A stretch of DNA of 64,000 nt from Clostridia bacterium. Its GTDB lineage: Bacteria; Bacillota; Clostridia; Christensenellales; SZUA-584. The stretch spans positions 1 through 64,000 of the forward strand of contig QKIQ01000067.1 in assembly GCA_003249555.1 (NCBI GenBank). The letters run 5' to 3'. Within the stretch, counting starts at the first letter, position 1. Each line of letters opens with the position of its first letter. A program made the translations under genes and the position numbers. Below, piece after piece: positions 42,002 through 50,711 of this stretch. The notes under the pieces were generated by a model that saw only the letters and a program-made list of their open reading frames with translations, did no database searches and was not told the DNA's origin.

Positions 42002-44093
42002 TAACGTTCTCCCGTGATGCGTTTAAGCGGAAAGGGTTTTGGACGTTCTGCACGTTCTCAAACAGTGAAGCCGCATTGAATCCTTTGGTGCGAATATCTC
42101 GGTAGATAGCGCTTAAATGCTCAAGATACGGCACATAGATGCTGTCAATAACGCGTTGATCAAAGCTTAGAGGTTCATGTTTCCACAAATCAAACGTGTT
42201 TTCGCTGATGACGTTGACGCTGCCGAAATGATAAGCCGTGAGCTTTTCGCTCCCCAGATAGATTTCGCTGCCTTTGCGGCTTACATTTAGATTGCAGACG
42301 TCGTTCATCACTATATTCCACGGCGCCGCCACCAGACCAACGCAGCCATTGATACGTATGGACGTAAACAAGTCGGGTATCCGGTTAAGATACTTCTGAT
42401 CGCCCCAGCGGTCAGGCTCGCTGTGATCGTCGTAGCACCATTCGGTGCATTTGCGCTGCCACCAGCGCAACACCTCTAGAGATTCTGCCGATTTACTGAA
42501 TCCGATCATGCCCGCCTGATATATGCCGTACTTGTTTTCCAACGCGGGTGTGCCCAGCTGGCGGTTAAGCAGCGTGGCATAATTGTTCCAAAGCTCATAA
42601 ATAGGGCGCGGATGTGAGAAAAAATAGATGTCCGAATCGCAATAAAGCAGGCGGTTTGCGTTGAAATGCTCAAGCACATAGCTGCACAGCGCGGATTTAA
42701 GCGTCCAGCAGTATTCGGTGACGGTTTTGGACGGCCGTGTTTGAAGGATCTTTGCTGTCTCCACATCTTTTGCATGCAGCAATGTGGTATTAGCCAGCCC
42801 AAAACGGGAGAGGATGGCATAAGCCGTGTCGTCTGCACAGCAGATCCACAGGTGGAAATTGCTTAAGTGACGGCGGATTGAACTGTAAAGCGCGAGCGTT
42901 TTGGCTAAATAGGTGTGGCTGGAAACGGTACAGAATGCGTATTCGCCGCTCCATGTATTGAACTTCAGATTCTTTTCGGAATAGATAAAAGGCGTTTTGG
43001 CCAGCGAAAACCTTTTGCTGACAAAAAGCCGCCTCAAATCTCCCATCTGTGCTTTCACATCAATAATCACCTCCCGCAGAAATCTCAGATACGGTACGTA
43101 GATGGCGTCGCGTACGACGGGCTGAATATTAATACTGCCGAGGTTCCAAAGATCAAACCGCTGTGCGTCGTATATATCCATGCGGGCAAAATGGTACGCG
43201 ATAAGCGGTTCGCCGTCTATGGTCACATGGCTGCCCTGCACAGATATTTTATAGTTGTTGTTATAAACGGTGTTCCACGGTGCCGCGTCAATGCCCTTGT
43301 GGGCGGATATCTTGACATCGCTGAACAGCTTCGGAACCAAATCCAGATATTTTTGGTCTCCCATACGGTTGTCTTCGGCATCAGAAAAGCACCAATCCCG
43401 GCACTTGTTTTTCCACCAATGAAGCATCTTAAGACCGGTATTGCTGTTTCTTACGCCCAATATGCCGGCTTGATATTTGCCGTATTTTCGTTCGACCCAA
43501 TCCACATCGCGCTGGGTGCAAAGGTAGATGGCGCTTTCGCCCCAATCGTTAAACAGCAGTGCCGGGTCTTCCATAAAGCCGATGTCACCGTCACAATAAA
43601 GCACTTGAGGCAACCTTAAGACTTCGAGCAGATAAGCCATGAGGTAGCTTTTGAGTGTCCAGCAGAATTCGCTGGCCGTGCGCTGCTGTTTTATATCAAT
43701 GAGCTCATCGTCTTTAAGTTCGCTGAGTGATATGGGAATGCACCGCGGCAGCTTAAGCGCTTTAAACGCATGATATGTGTCATCATCTGTGCAGCAAACG
43801 TACATGCGGAAGTGATCTGTCACCGAATCAAGTGAATGGTATAGCGTGAGCACCTTGAAGGCATACAAAAGATCCGCTACGGTACAGATACAGTAAGCTG
43901 CCTCGACCGACGGTTCATCTTCATTCTCGGCATGTAATGCCTGCTGGAGCACCTTGAAGGACAGTGCAGGCTGATCTGCTCGAGCCGCAGATTCCAGAAA
44001 TTCATCATTTACAGCTGTGTTTCGCGTACATCCGGAAGACAGCAGAGCCTTTTTTCCCATAAATAGCTCCGCAGGCATCATTTTTATATTCAT
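41979..44093 (-). CDS. Tandem-domain glycosyltransferase
   Basis: This 704-aa protein is made of two homologous GT-A-like halves (about 65-360 and 390-690). Each has the order FCWTLKS or YCWTLKS, then a DXD-type site (LYCDGDIGF, LYCDSDIYF), KYGKYQAGILG or KYGIYQAGMIG, GDQKYL, and APWN before a YHF motif. All motifs are kept in both halves, so both could be active, perhaps adding two sugars in turn. No membrane segment is seen. A weak Shine-Dalgarno precedes ATG 44093. It lies between the cytidylyltransferase and the epimerase in one operon. Confidence 0.82.
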   Translation of the reverse strand: MNIKMMPAELFMGKKALLSSGCTRNTAVNDEFLESAARADQPALSFKVLQQALHAENEDEPSVEAAYCICTVADLLYAFKVLTLYHSLDSVTDHFRMYVCCTDDDTYHAFKALKLPRCIPISLSELKDDELIDIKQQRTASEFCWTLKSYLMAYLLEVLRLPQVLYCDGDIGFMEDPALLFNDWGESAIYLCTQRDVDWVERKYGKYQAGILGVRNSNTGLKMLHWWKNKCRDWCFSDAEDNRMGDQKYLDLVPKLFSDVKISAHKGIDAAPWNTVYNNNYKISVQGSHVTIDGEPLIAYHFARMDIYDAQRFDLWNLGSINIQPVVRDAIYVPYLRFLREVIIDVKAQMGDLRRLFVSKRFSLAKTPFIYSEKNLKFNTWSGEYAFCTVSSHTYLAKTLALYSSIRRHLSNFHLWICCADDTAYAILSRFGLANTTLLHAKDVETAKILQTRPSKTVTEYCWTLKSALCSYVLEHFNANRLLYCDSDIYFFSHPRPIYELWNNYATLLNRQLGTPALENKYGIYQAGMIGFSKSAESLEVLRWWQRKCTEWCYDDHSEPDRWGDQKYLNRIPDLFTSIRINGCVGLVAAPWNIVMNDVCNLNVSRKGSEIYLGSEKLTAYHFGSVNVISENTFDLWKHEPLSFDQRVIDSIYVPYLEHLSAIYRDIRTKGFNAASLFENVQNVQNPFRLNASRENVNGYVIFG

Positions 44094-44203
44094 TCGGTCA
44101 CCAAACTAAGCCTTTCTACATCATTCTATGCAATTGTTTGGCGACTGTTGCTATGTATTGCGGCTTTTACGTTTTTAAACGAGCCGCATATAGAGTTCTT
44201 CAA

Positions 44204-44956
44204 TCATTTTTCTAAACGGAAAGCGTTTTGGCGGGCATTAAGCAGATCTTTATACGTGTCTATTCCCATCCAAAAACCATCGTGCTTATAAACCGCTAAT
44301 TCGTCAATCGCCGTTAATTTTTTAAGCAGCGTGGATTCCAGAGCGCATCGCTTATCATCCGTCAGGTATTGAAATACAGACTTGTTAAAGACGAAAAATC
44401 CTGCGTTGATGGTCAGATTGAGCAACGGTTTTTCTTTATAAGCTGTAGCCACGCCATTTTTTACCGTCAGTATGCCGTATTGGCTTTGATAATAGACACC
44501 GGTGACCGTCGCGAATCTGTCCATCTTGATATGGTATTCGAGCAGCTTGTCAATATCAATATCGCCGATGCCGTCACCGTATGTGACAAAGAAAGTATCG
44601 CCTGTGACATACTTTTCAATCATTTTGATGCGGGCGCCCGTTTGCGTATCGATTCCGGTATCCACGAACGTGATATTCCAATTGTTTTTGAATTCATCGA
44701 GATATTCGATATGGTTATCACTCATGGATAGCTTATAATCCAGGTGATTGATATAGTACGTGTTAAAGTACTCCCTGATTTCATCGCCTTTGTAGCCAAG
44801 AGGCAATAAAAAATCCCGGATACCATATTGACTGAACCGATTCATAATATGCCAAATGATCGGCTTCCCGTTAATGTCAGATAACGGCTTTGGCACATTG
44901 CCGATCCCTTTGTTCATTCTCATGCCTTTTCCACCACAGAGTATGACAGCTTCCAT
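44204..44956 (-). CDS. Glucose-1-phosphate cytidylyltransferase-like nucleotidyltransferase
   Basis: This 250-aa sugar nucleotidyltransferase has AVILCGGKGMRMN (3-15), a PKPLSDINGKPIIWHIM stretch, GYKGDEIREYF and YGDGIGDIDI. The GYKG...EYF and IWHIM segments are most like RfbF-type CDP-glucose synthases; the usual GGLGTR is changed to GGKGMR. It starts the minus-strand polysaccharide operon with Shine-Dalgarno GGAGG. Confidence 0.85.
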   Translation of the reverse strand: MEAVILCGGKGMRMNKGIGNVPKPLSDINGKPIIWHIMNRFSQYGIRDFLLPLGYKGDEIREYFNTYYINHLDYKLSMSDNHIEYLDEFKNNWNITFVDTGIDTQTGARIKMIEKYVTGDTFFVTYGDGIGDIDIDKLLEYHIKMDRFATVTGVYYQSQYGILTVKNGVATAYKEKPLLNLTINAGFFVFNKSVFQYLTDDKRCALESTLLKKLTAIDELAVYKHDGFWMGIDTYKDLLNARQNAFRLEK

Positions 44957-45118
44957 GTGAGTATTTCCTCCAAACTGTATTGTAAAAAGGCTCAGGTGCT
45001 TGAGGCAGTCTCACGGCAAACGAGTCCTTTATAATATCATATGCCTACGTGTATGAATGTTGATATATGTATATATTATTATTTATACAAAACAAGATAA
45101 AAAAGAGTCATAATGATC

Positions 45119-45170
45119 TTGACATGTAATGTTAGCCGTGTTAAACTCACCTTAGTTAGATGATACTAAC
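45119..45170 (+). promoter_or_regulatory. Promoter and DtxR-like operators of the second feo operon
   Basis: TTGACA (45119-45124) and TAAACT (45142-45147) are 17 bp apart. GTTAG-N6-CTAAC occurs at 45155-45170 over the start region, and a degenerate copy, GTTAGCCGTGTTAAAC, at 45131-45146 overlaps spacer and -10. This suits metal-dependent repression. Confidence 0.75.
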
Positions 45171-45228
45171 AATGGTGCTGCGAAAGGCACATATCATAAA
45201 TTTTTCAAGTTTAACGGGGGGATTAAAA

Positions 45229-45450
45229 ATGATGACGCTCAATAAAATACCCTGCGGCAAAACTGTTAAAGTCGTAAAGCTTGACAGCCAAGGCGCACTC
45301 AAACGCAGAATCATGGATATGGGCATCACGAAAGGGACACCTGTGACTGTAAAGAAGCTGGCGCCTTTGGGTGATCCAATGGAAATTAACGTCAGAGGAT
45401 ACGAGCTTTCGATGAGAAAAGCGGATGCCGCTAACATCGTTGTGGAATAA
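45229..45450 (+). CDS. feoA: Ferrous iron transport protein FeoA, second copy
   Basis: This 73-aa FeoA has LNKIPCGKTVKVVKL, then LKRRIMDMGITKGT and a closing ELSMRKADAANIVV. The start is ATG 45229, 7 nt after a G6 Shine-Dalgarno; the open frame continues upstream through the operator. It is first in the operon feoA-feoB-Cys-rich protein. Confidence 0.94.
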   Translation: MMTLNKIPCGKTVKVVKLDSQGALKRRIMDMGITKGTPVTVKKLAPLGDPMEINVRGYELSMRKADAANIVVE

Positions 45451-45472
45451 TTTAAATTTTTTTACGACATCA

Positions 45473-45488
45473 GTTAGCTTAAGCTAAC
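45473..45488 (+). promoter_or_regulatory. Perfect palindromic operator between feoA and feoB
   Basis: GTTAGCTTAAGCTAAC is a perfect 16-bp palindrome sharing the GTTAG and CTAAC arms with the box at 45155-45170. It ends 4 nt before the feoB Shine-Dalgarno. Confidence 0.8.
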
Positions 45489-45505
45489 ATTTGGAAGGAG
45501 CAAGC

Positions 45506-47680
45506 ATGACAATGAAAGTCGCGCTGGTGGGCAATCCGAACAGCGGAAAAACAACGCTGTTTAATACGCTCACCGGCAGTAAACAATATGTCGGCAACTG
45601 GCCGGGCGTCACGGTCGAGAAAAAAGAAGGTCAATTCAAAAGCAACAATAGGGAAGCGACTATCGTGGATCTGCCTGGCGTTTACTCGCTTTCGCCTTAT
45701 TCGCTTGAAGAGGTGATTGCGCGGGATTACATTATCAACGAGAAGCCGGATGTGATTATCAATATCGTTGACGCGTCCAATCTGGAGCGCAATCTGTATT
45801 TAACCACACAGGTGCTTGAACTGGGCGTGCCCACTGTGATCGCGCTCAATATGATGGATGTCGTTGCCCGCCGAGGCGATCGTATCGACATGGCGGCTTT
45901 GCAAAAAAGCCTGGGCTGTCCCGTTGTGGCCATCTCCGCCGTTAAGGAACATGGCGTGGACAAGCTGATTGATATGGCTTTGTTAAGCGCAAAGAAGCCG
46001 CTGCCGCGAACGTTCTCTTCGAATACGGAATTGGTGCTTTCGGGGGTATTGGATGCCGTTAAGGATGAACCTTGGCTGGGCTGCTACGAGCCGCGCTGGT
46101 TGTCCGTCAAGCTTTTTGAAGGTGATGAGGATCTGCTCAAAAGAATTCAGCTTTCCGATGCGATAAAGCGCAAAATTGACGGTATTGTGAAAGCCATGGA
46201 AGCCGCGAATGACGACGATGCACAAAGCATTATCACGAATGAGCGCTACGACTGTGTGGCGGCGCTGCTCGGTCAAGCATACATAAAGAAAGAGCGGCCA
46301 AAGCTGACCGCTTCCGACAAGATTGATAAGGTGCTCACCAACCGCTGGCTCGCGTTGCCCATATTCTTTTTCATCATGTGGGGCGTTTATTTCGTCTCTA
46401 TACAGACGGTGGGCGGTTGGACAATCGGCTGGGTGGAAGAGCTCATAGGATGGGTATCCGGCGGCGTGGGAACGCTGCTTACAAGCTGGGGTGCTTCCGA
46501 TTGGGTGTTAAGCCTCGTGATAGACGGCATATTCGGCGGTGTGGGCGCGGTGCTCGTGTTTGTGCCGCAGCTCATGATACTGTACTTGTTTATTTCGATA
46601 CTTGAAGACTGCGGCTATATGTCGCGCGTCGCGTTTATTATGGATCGTATTTTTCGCCGGTTCGGGCTGTCGGGCAAGTCGTTTATTCCTATGCTGATTG
46701 GTACGGGATGCAGCGTGCCTGCCGTGATGGCGTCGCGCACCATCGAGAACGAGAGCGACCGCAAAATGACGATTATGCTGACCCCGTTTATTCCCTGCGG
46801 CGCAAAGCTTCCGTTGTTTGCGATGTTTGTGGGGCTTGTGTTTAAGGATGCGTCATGGGTGGGGCCGTCCATGTACCTGGTCGGCATCCTTATGGTTATC
46901 CTGTCTGGCCTGATACTCAAAAGAACCAAGCTGTTTAAGGGAAACACCACGCCGTTTGTGATGGAGCTGCCTGAATACAAAATGCCCCGTCCTAAGGGAC
47001 TGCTTCTTCACATTTGGGAGAAGGGAAAGTCATTTGTTATCAAGGCCGGAACGATCATATTTTTAGCTTCGGCGGTGCTCTGGGTGCTCCAGTCGTTCAG
47101 CCTATCGTTTGAATATTTGACGCCTGAACAGATCGATCAAAGCATACTTGCGGGCATTGGGCATATTTTGGCACCTTTGTTCGCACCGCTCGGATTCGGA
47201 AACTGGATGTCTGCTGTGGCATCGCTGACGGGGATTGTGGCTAAGGAAATCGTGGTATCCACGTTTGCGATTGTCAGCGCCAACACGGTGGTGACGTTTA
47301 CTGCCGTAACAGCCTATGCGTTTATGATGTTCACGTTGCTGGCGGCGCCTTGTATGGCGGCAATCGGGGCCATCAGGCGTGAGATGGGCAGCTGGAAATG
47401 GACATTCATCGCCATCGGTTATCAGACAGGTCTTGCCTATGTGATGGCGATGCTGGTCAACACTGCTGGCGGTTTTCTGTTCCCGAACGCAAAGGCCATT
47501 CAGCTTGGCAGCGATGCTGCAACGGCGGGTGAAGGCGCGCTCGCAAGCGTTAGTCTATTGGACAACCCCATGATATACATACTCGGCGCCGTACTGCTCG
47601 CTGTCGCTGTGACAAGTCTTGTCTCTCTGATCAAGCGGAGCGGCAATAAGCCGCTGCCCGGTTCCGCGACTAAGTTATAG
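45506..47680 (+). CDS. feoB: Ferrous iron transporter FeoB, second copy
   Basis: This 724-aa FeoB has GNPNSGKTT (G1), NWPGVT (G2), DLPGVYS (G3) and NMMD (G4), followed by a membrane region with the two gate repeats and the canonical motifs GTGCSVPA and PCGAKLP. The start is ATG 45506, 5 nt after GGAAGGAG. It is the standard Fe2+ importer type, unlike the first copy at 6.9 kb. A FeoB-associated Cys-rich protein follows. Confidence 0.95.
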   Translation: MTMKVALVGNPNSGKTTLFNTLTGSKQYVGNWPGVTVEKKEGQFKSNNREATIVDLPGVYSLSPYSLEEVIARDYIINEKPDVIINIVDASNLERNLYLTTQVLELGVPTVIALNMMDVVARRGDRIDMAALQKSLGCPVVAISAVKEHGVDKLIDMALLSAKKPLPRTFSSNTELVLSGVLDAVKDEPWLGCYEPRWLSVKLFEGDEDLLKRIQLSDAIKRKIDGIVKAMEAANDDDAQSIITNERYDCVAALLGQAYIKKERPKLTASDKIDKVLTNRWLALPIFFFIMWGVYFVSIQTVGGWTIGWVEELIGWVSGGVGTLLTSWGASDWVLSLVIDGIFGGVGAVLVFVPQLMILYLFISILEDCGYMSRVAFIMDRIFRRFGLSGKSFIPMLIGTGCSVPAVMASRTIENESDRKMTIMLTPFIPCGAKLPLFAMFVGLVFKDASWVGPSMYLVGILMVILSGLILKRTKLFKGNTTPFVMELPEYKMPRPKGLLLHIWEKGKSFVIKAGTIIFLASAVLWVLQSFSLSFEYLTPEQIDQSILAGIGHILAPLFAPLGFGNWMSAVASLTGIVAKEIVVSTFAIVSANTVVTFTAVTAYAFMMFTLLAAPCMAAIGAIRREMGSWKWTFIAIGYQTGLAYVMAMLVNTAGGFLFPNAKAIQLGSDAATAGEGALASVSLLDNPMIYILGAVLLAVAVTSLVSLIKRSGNKPLPGSATKL

Positions 47681-47691
47681 AGGTGATAATA

Positions 47692-47871
47692 ATGATTGAT
47701 TATATAATCGTCGGTGTTGTGGCAGCATTGCTTGTACTCGTGGCAGTGCGCATGGTGAAAAGGCGCAAAGCGGGCAAAGGCTGTGCGGGATGCACAGGTT
47801 GCAGCGCGCATCAAACAGATCAAAACATGTGCAGCGGGTGCAGCAAAAAGCCAACTGAGAAAAACGAATAG
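47692..47871 (+). CDS. FeoB-associated Cys-rich membrane protein
   Basis: This 59-aa protein has an N-terminal membrane helix (about 2-20), then a basic stretch and a Cys-rich tail (KGCAGCTGCSAH, MCSGCSK). This matches the small FeoB-associated family found in Bacillota and thought to help Fe2+ handling at FeoB. The start is ATG 47692 with AGAGGTGAT upstream. It is last in the operon, before a strong terminator. Confidence 0.92.
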   Translation: MIDYIIVGVVAALLVLVAVRMVKRRKAGKGCAGCTGCSAHQTDQNMCSGCSKKPTEKNE

Positions 47872-47876
47872 CAAGC

Positions 47877-47905
47877 ATCTCCATCCAATTCGGGTGGAGA
47901 TTTTT
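47877..47905 (+). terminator. Terminator of the second feo operon
   Basis: ATCTCCA pairs with TGGAGAT, with inner CC/GG pairs, followed by T4-T5. Confidence 0.88.
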
Positions 47906-48592
47906 CTATCTGGCGGACGGTGCTTTGCGGCATGACGGACGCAGTACCTCTTTAGAAAAAGGCAGCAGGAATTCCGGTATGCCGCTCGCATACGGCGCAA
48001 TCTGATACTGCTGATAGTACACGACGAGCCCCTCGGGGACGAGATAGAAGCTGTTGACGTTGAAATACCGCGCGGCATTCGTTTCATAGTCTTCAAAATA
48101 CGTGCGGCTATCACTTTCCATCACGGCACTGATTTGCTCGTTGACCGCGTTGATGACATACGCTTTGTACATCGTGCCGGGTTTGAAAAATCGTGCCATC
48201 GAGATTCTGCGGCCACAGCCCAAATCCCATGTATCCGAGTTGCGTGTGGTGTTGCCGTGTGCACCGCCGGTAAACTGGTACGCGTCAAAAAATAGGCTCA
48301 GCGTGCAGTTATCGTTGTATGTGATCGTGCATCCAAGGTATGCTTCAAATGGGCGGAACGGGATATCAGGATTTTCCTGCGAGTTGTCAAATTCACGCAC
48401 GGCCTGATGGTAAAGGCTGTGCCGTAAGCGCTGACGGTAAAGGTCCGCTTTGGCGCGGTAAAAACGGTTGATGGTGACGGCTGACGTTCTAAAGACAGCC
48501 GAGGATACCTCCGGATATTGTATGGTGTATGAAAGCACACGCTGACCCCGGTACATCATTTCTTCTTCGATGGCTTTAATGCTGACTTGCAT
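47906..48592 (-). CDS. DUF3298/RsiV-like protein without membrane anchor
   Basis: This 228-aa protein carries the DUF4163/DUF3298 pair typical of the extracellular part of RsiV-like anti-sigma factors: an N-terminal strand-rich part (VLSYTIQYPEVSS) and a DUF3298 core with TGGAHGNTTRNSDTWDL near 110-126 and FYLVPEGLVVYYQQYQIAPYASG near 188-210. No signal peptide or membrane helix is present, and no sigma gene adjoins, so it should be cytoplasmic or a remnant of function. Shine-Dalgarno TGGAGGGAG precedes ATG 48592. Confidence 0.85.
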   Translation of the reverse strand: MQVSIKAIEEEMMYRGQRVLSYTIQYPEVSSAVFRTSAVTINRFYRAKADLYRQRLRHSLYHQAVREFDNSQENPDIPFRPFEAYLGCTITYNDNCTLSLFFDAYQFTGGAHGNTTRNSDTWDLGCGRRISMARFFKPGTMYKAYVINAVNEQISAVMESDSRTYFEDYETNAARYFNVNSFYLVPEGLVVYYQQYQIAPYASGIPEFLLPFSKEVLRPSCRKAPSAR

Positions 48593-48733
48593 GTCAATTC
48601 TCCCTCCAATTTACGTCCAATATGAAGATATTCAGCAAAGCCTGCTTTCATGACGGCATTCTCACGCCTTTACAACTTCGTTAAAAAGATGTAATTTATA
48701 GGTATACATTCGAGTTTCAAAGGAGACGTTTTG

Positions 48734-49783
48734 ATGAAAAAAGAAGTTTTCGGGGTATGCAAAGACGGACGCACCGCATCGCTTTATACGATTGCCAATA
48801 AAAACGGCATGATGGCCAAGATCAGCGATTTCGGCGGTGTGATCGTTTCACTTTTTGTGCCCGATAAAGACGGTGTGATGACAGACGTGGTGCTGGGGTT
48901 CGATACTTTTGCTGAATACCAAGAGAATCCGCCGTTTTTAGGCGCGGCTATCGGGCGCTGCGGCAACCGTATTGTGCGCGGTATATTCACGCTGGACGAT
49001 GTCACCTACCGTCTGGCATGCAACAATGGTGTGAACCATCTGCATGGCGGCCCCGTAGGCTTTGATAAAAAGCTTTGGAATGCGGTACAGATTGCGGAGA
49101 ACAGTTTAGCGCTTACGCTATTCAGCCCGGACGGCGACCAGGGCTACCCAGGCAATCTCGTGGCTTGCGTGACGTATACAATCACAGATGATAACGCGTT
49201 GGTGCTTAAATACCGCGGCATGAGCGACAAAAAGACGATATTTAACATGACGAATCATTCGTACTTCAACCTTGCGGGGCAGGACAGCGATTCCATATTG
49301 GATCAAGAGCTCATGATCAACGCGGATAAAATGGCGACGGTGGATGAAAACGTGAGCGCCACGGGCGAGATGATCGACGTGACGGACACGCCGTTTGATT
49401 TCCGCAGACCTAAGAAGATCGGCGCGGACATGGGCGCTGATCATTTGCAAATTAAATACGTCGGCGGGTTCGATCACCACTTCGATCTCAATAAGAACGG
49501 CGATCCCGCGGCGCAAAGCTACTGCGCTGAGAGTGGCATTGCCATGGCCATGTATACGGACTGCCCCGGCGTACAGCTTTACACCGGGAACTTTTTGGAA
49601 GACGGTATGCCGCTGAAAGGCGGCAAAAAGGCCAGCAAGCACCGCGCGTTCTGCCTTGAAACGCAGTTTGCCCCGGATGCGGTGAACAGGCCGCAATTTA
49701 TAAGCCCTGTGATTGATGCGGGGCAGTGCGGCGAATACGAAACGCGCTATGTGTTCTCTGTCGGCGCGCCTTGGAAAAAGTAA
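48734..49783 (+). CDS. galM: Galactose mutarotase (aldose 1-epimerase)
   Basis: This 349-aa enzyme interconverts alpha and beta sugar anomers. It has the family motifs NRIVRG near 77, NGVNHLHGG (His near 96), TNHSYFNLAGQ (catalytic His near 176), and the late LETQFAPDAVN with the catalytic Glu. The start is ATG 48734, 8 nt after AAAGGAG; a TTG one codon earlier is less likely. It is monocistronic. Confidence 0.93.
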   Translation: MKKEVFGVCKDGRTASLYTIANKNGMMAKISDFGGVIVSLFVPDKDGVMTDVVLGFDTFAEYQENPPFLGAAIGRCGNRIVRGIFTLDDVTYRLACNNGVNHLHGGPVGFDKKLWNAVQIAENSLALTLFSPDGDQGYPGNLVACVTYTITDDNALVLKYRGMSDKKTIFNMTNHSYFNLAGQDSDSILDQELMINADKMATVDENVSATGEMIDVTDTPFDFRRPKKIGADMGADHLQIKYVGGFDHHFDLNKNGDPAAQSYCAESGIAMAMYTDCPGVQLYTGNFLEDGMPLKGGKKASKHRAFCLETQFAPDAVNRPQFISPVIDAGQCGEYETRYVFSVGAPWKK

Positions 49784-49798
49784 TACAGAAAAGATTCA

Positions 49799-49837
49799 AA
49801 ACATCTCGCCGGCTTTGCGCTGACGGGATGTTTTTTT
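49799..49837 (+). terminator. Terminator of galM
   Basis: AAACATC pairs with GATGTTT around an inner CG/CG stem and ends in T7. Confidence 0.8.
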
Positions 49838-49898
49838 AATATTATAATCGCTTCTTTATTGGGAGATATTAATACCATCAACACATGGAGGATATGCC

Positions 49899-50711
49899 AT
49901 GCATGCGATGTTTAAGGGCACCATCAGCTTCGGACTGGTGAGTATTCCCATCAAAATGTTTGCGGCGACGGAGGAGAAAGACATCCGCTTTCGTTCGATA
50001 CATAAAAAGTGCCATACGCCCATCAAATACAAAAAGACGTGCCCGCTCTGCAACGAGGAGGTGGAACCCGACGATATCGTCAAGGGCTTTGAATACGAGC
50101 CGGGCAAATTCGTGATCGTGTCTGAAGCGGATATTGAATCGGCCAAGGCCGAGGTGCAGGCGCGTTCCATTGAGATCGTTGATTTTGTGGCATTAAGCGA
50201 GATCGATCCAATCTATTTCGATAAAACATATTATCTTGCGCCGCAGCCCGAAATGGGCGACAAAGCGTACAGCTTGCTGCGTGAGGCGATGAACCGATCG
50301 GGGCGCATTGCCGTGGCGCGCGTGACGATGCGCGATAAGCAGACGCTGTGTGTGCTGCGTGTATACGGCGAGGCGCTTGTACTGGAAACGATTTTTTATC
50401 CCGACGAGATTCGTCCTGTGAGCGAAGTGCCGTCGCTGCCCATAGAAACGAAGATTGACGCCAAGGAGATGGATATCGCCGAAAAACTGATCGGTCATCT
50501 TACCACGGCGTTTGATCCGTCCAAGTACACCGATGAATACCGCATGGCGCTGCGCGATGTCATCGATGCCAAGATCAAGGGCAAACAGATTGTCACACAG
50601 CCAAATGTGCCGGAAACCAACGTGATTGACCTCATGGAGGCGCTTAAAAAGAGCGTGGAGCAGACCGAAAAGGCGATGAAAAAGGCGCCGCCCAAACGCC
50701 GTGCCAAATAA
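49899..50711 (+). CDS. ku: Ku-type DNA end-binding protein
   Basis: This 270-aa bacterial Ku is the core of non-homologous end joining. It has the opening FKGTISFGLVSIPIKMF (5-21), the zinc-binding-like KTCPLCNEEVEPDDIVKGFEY variant (Cys48, Cys51), and a basic tail (KKAPPKRRAK). It is directly followed by the ligase and polymerase genes, all in one operon with no gaps. Shine-Dalgarno GGAGG precedes ATG 49899. Confidence 0.95.
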   Translation: MHAMFKGTISFGLVSIPIKMFAATEEKDIRFRSIHKKCHTPIKYKKTCPLCNEEVEPDDIVKGFEYEPGKFVIVSEADIESAKAEVQARSIEIVDFVALSEIDPIYFDKTYYLAPQPEMGDKAYSLLREAMNRSGRIAVARVTMRDKQTLCVLRVYGEALVLETIFYPDEIRPVSEVPSLPIETKIDAKEMDIAEKLIGHLTTAFDPSKYTDEYRMALRDVIDAKIKGKQIVTQPNVPETNVIDLMEALKKSVEQTEKAMKKAPPKRRAK

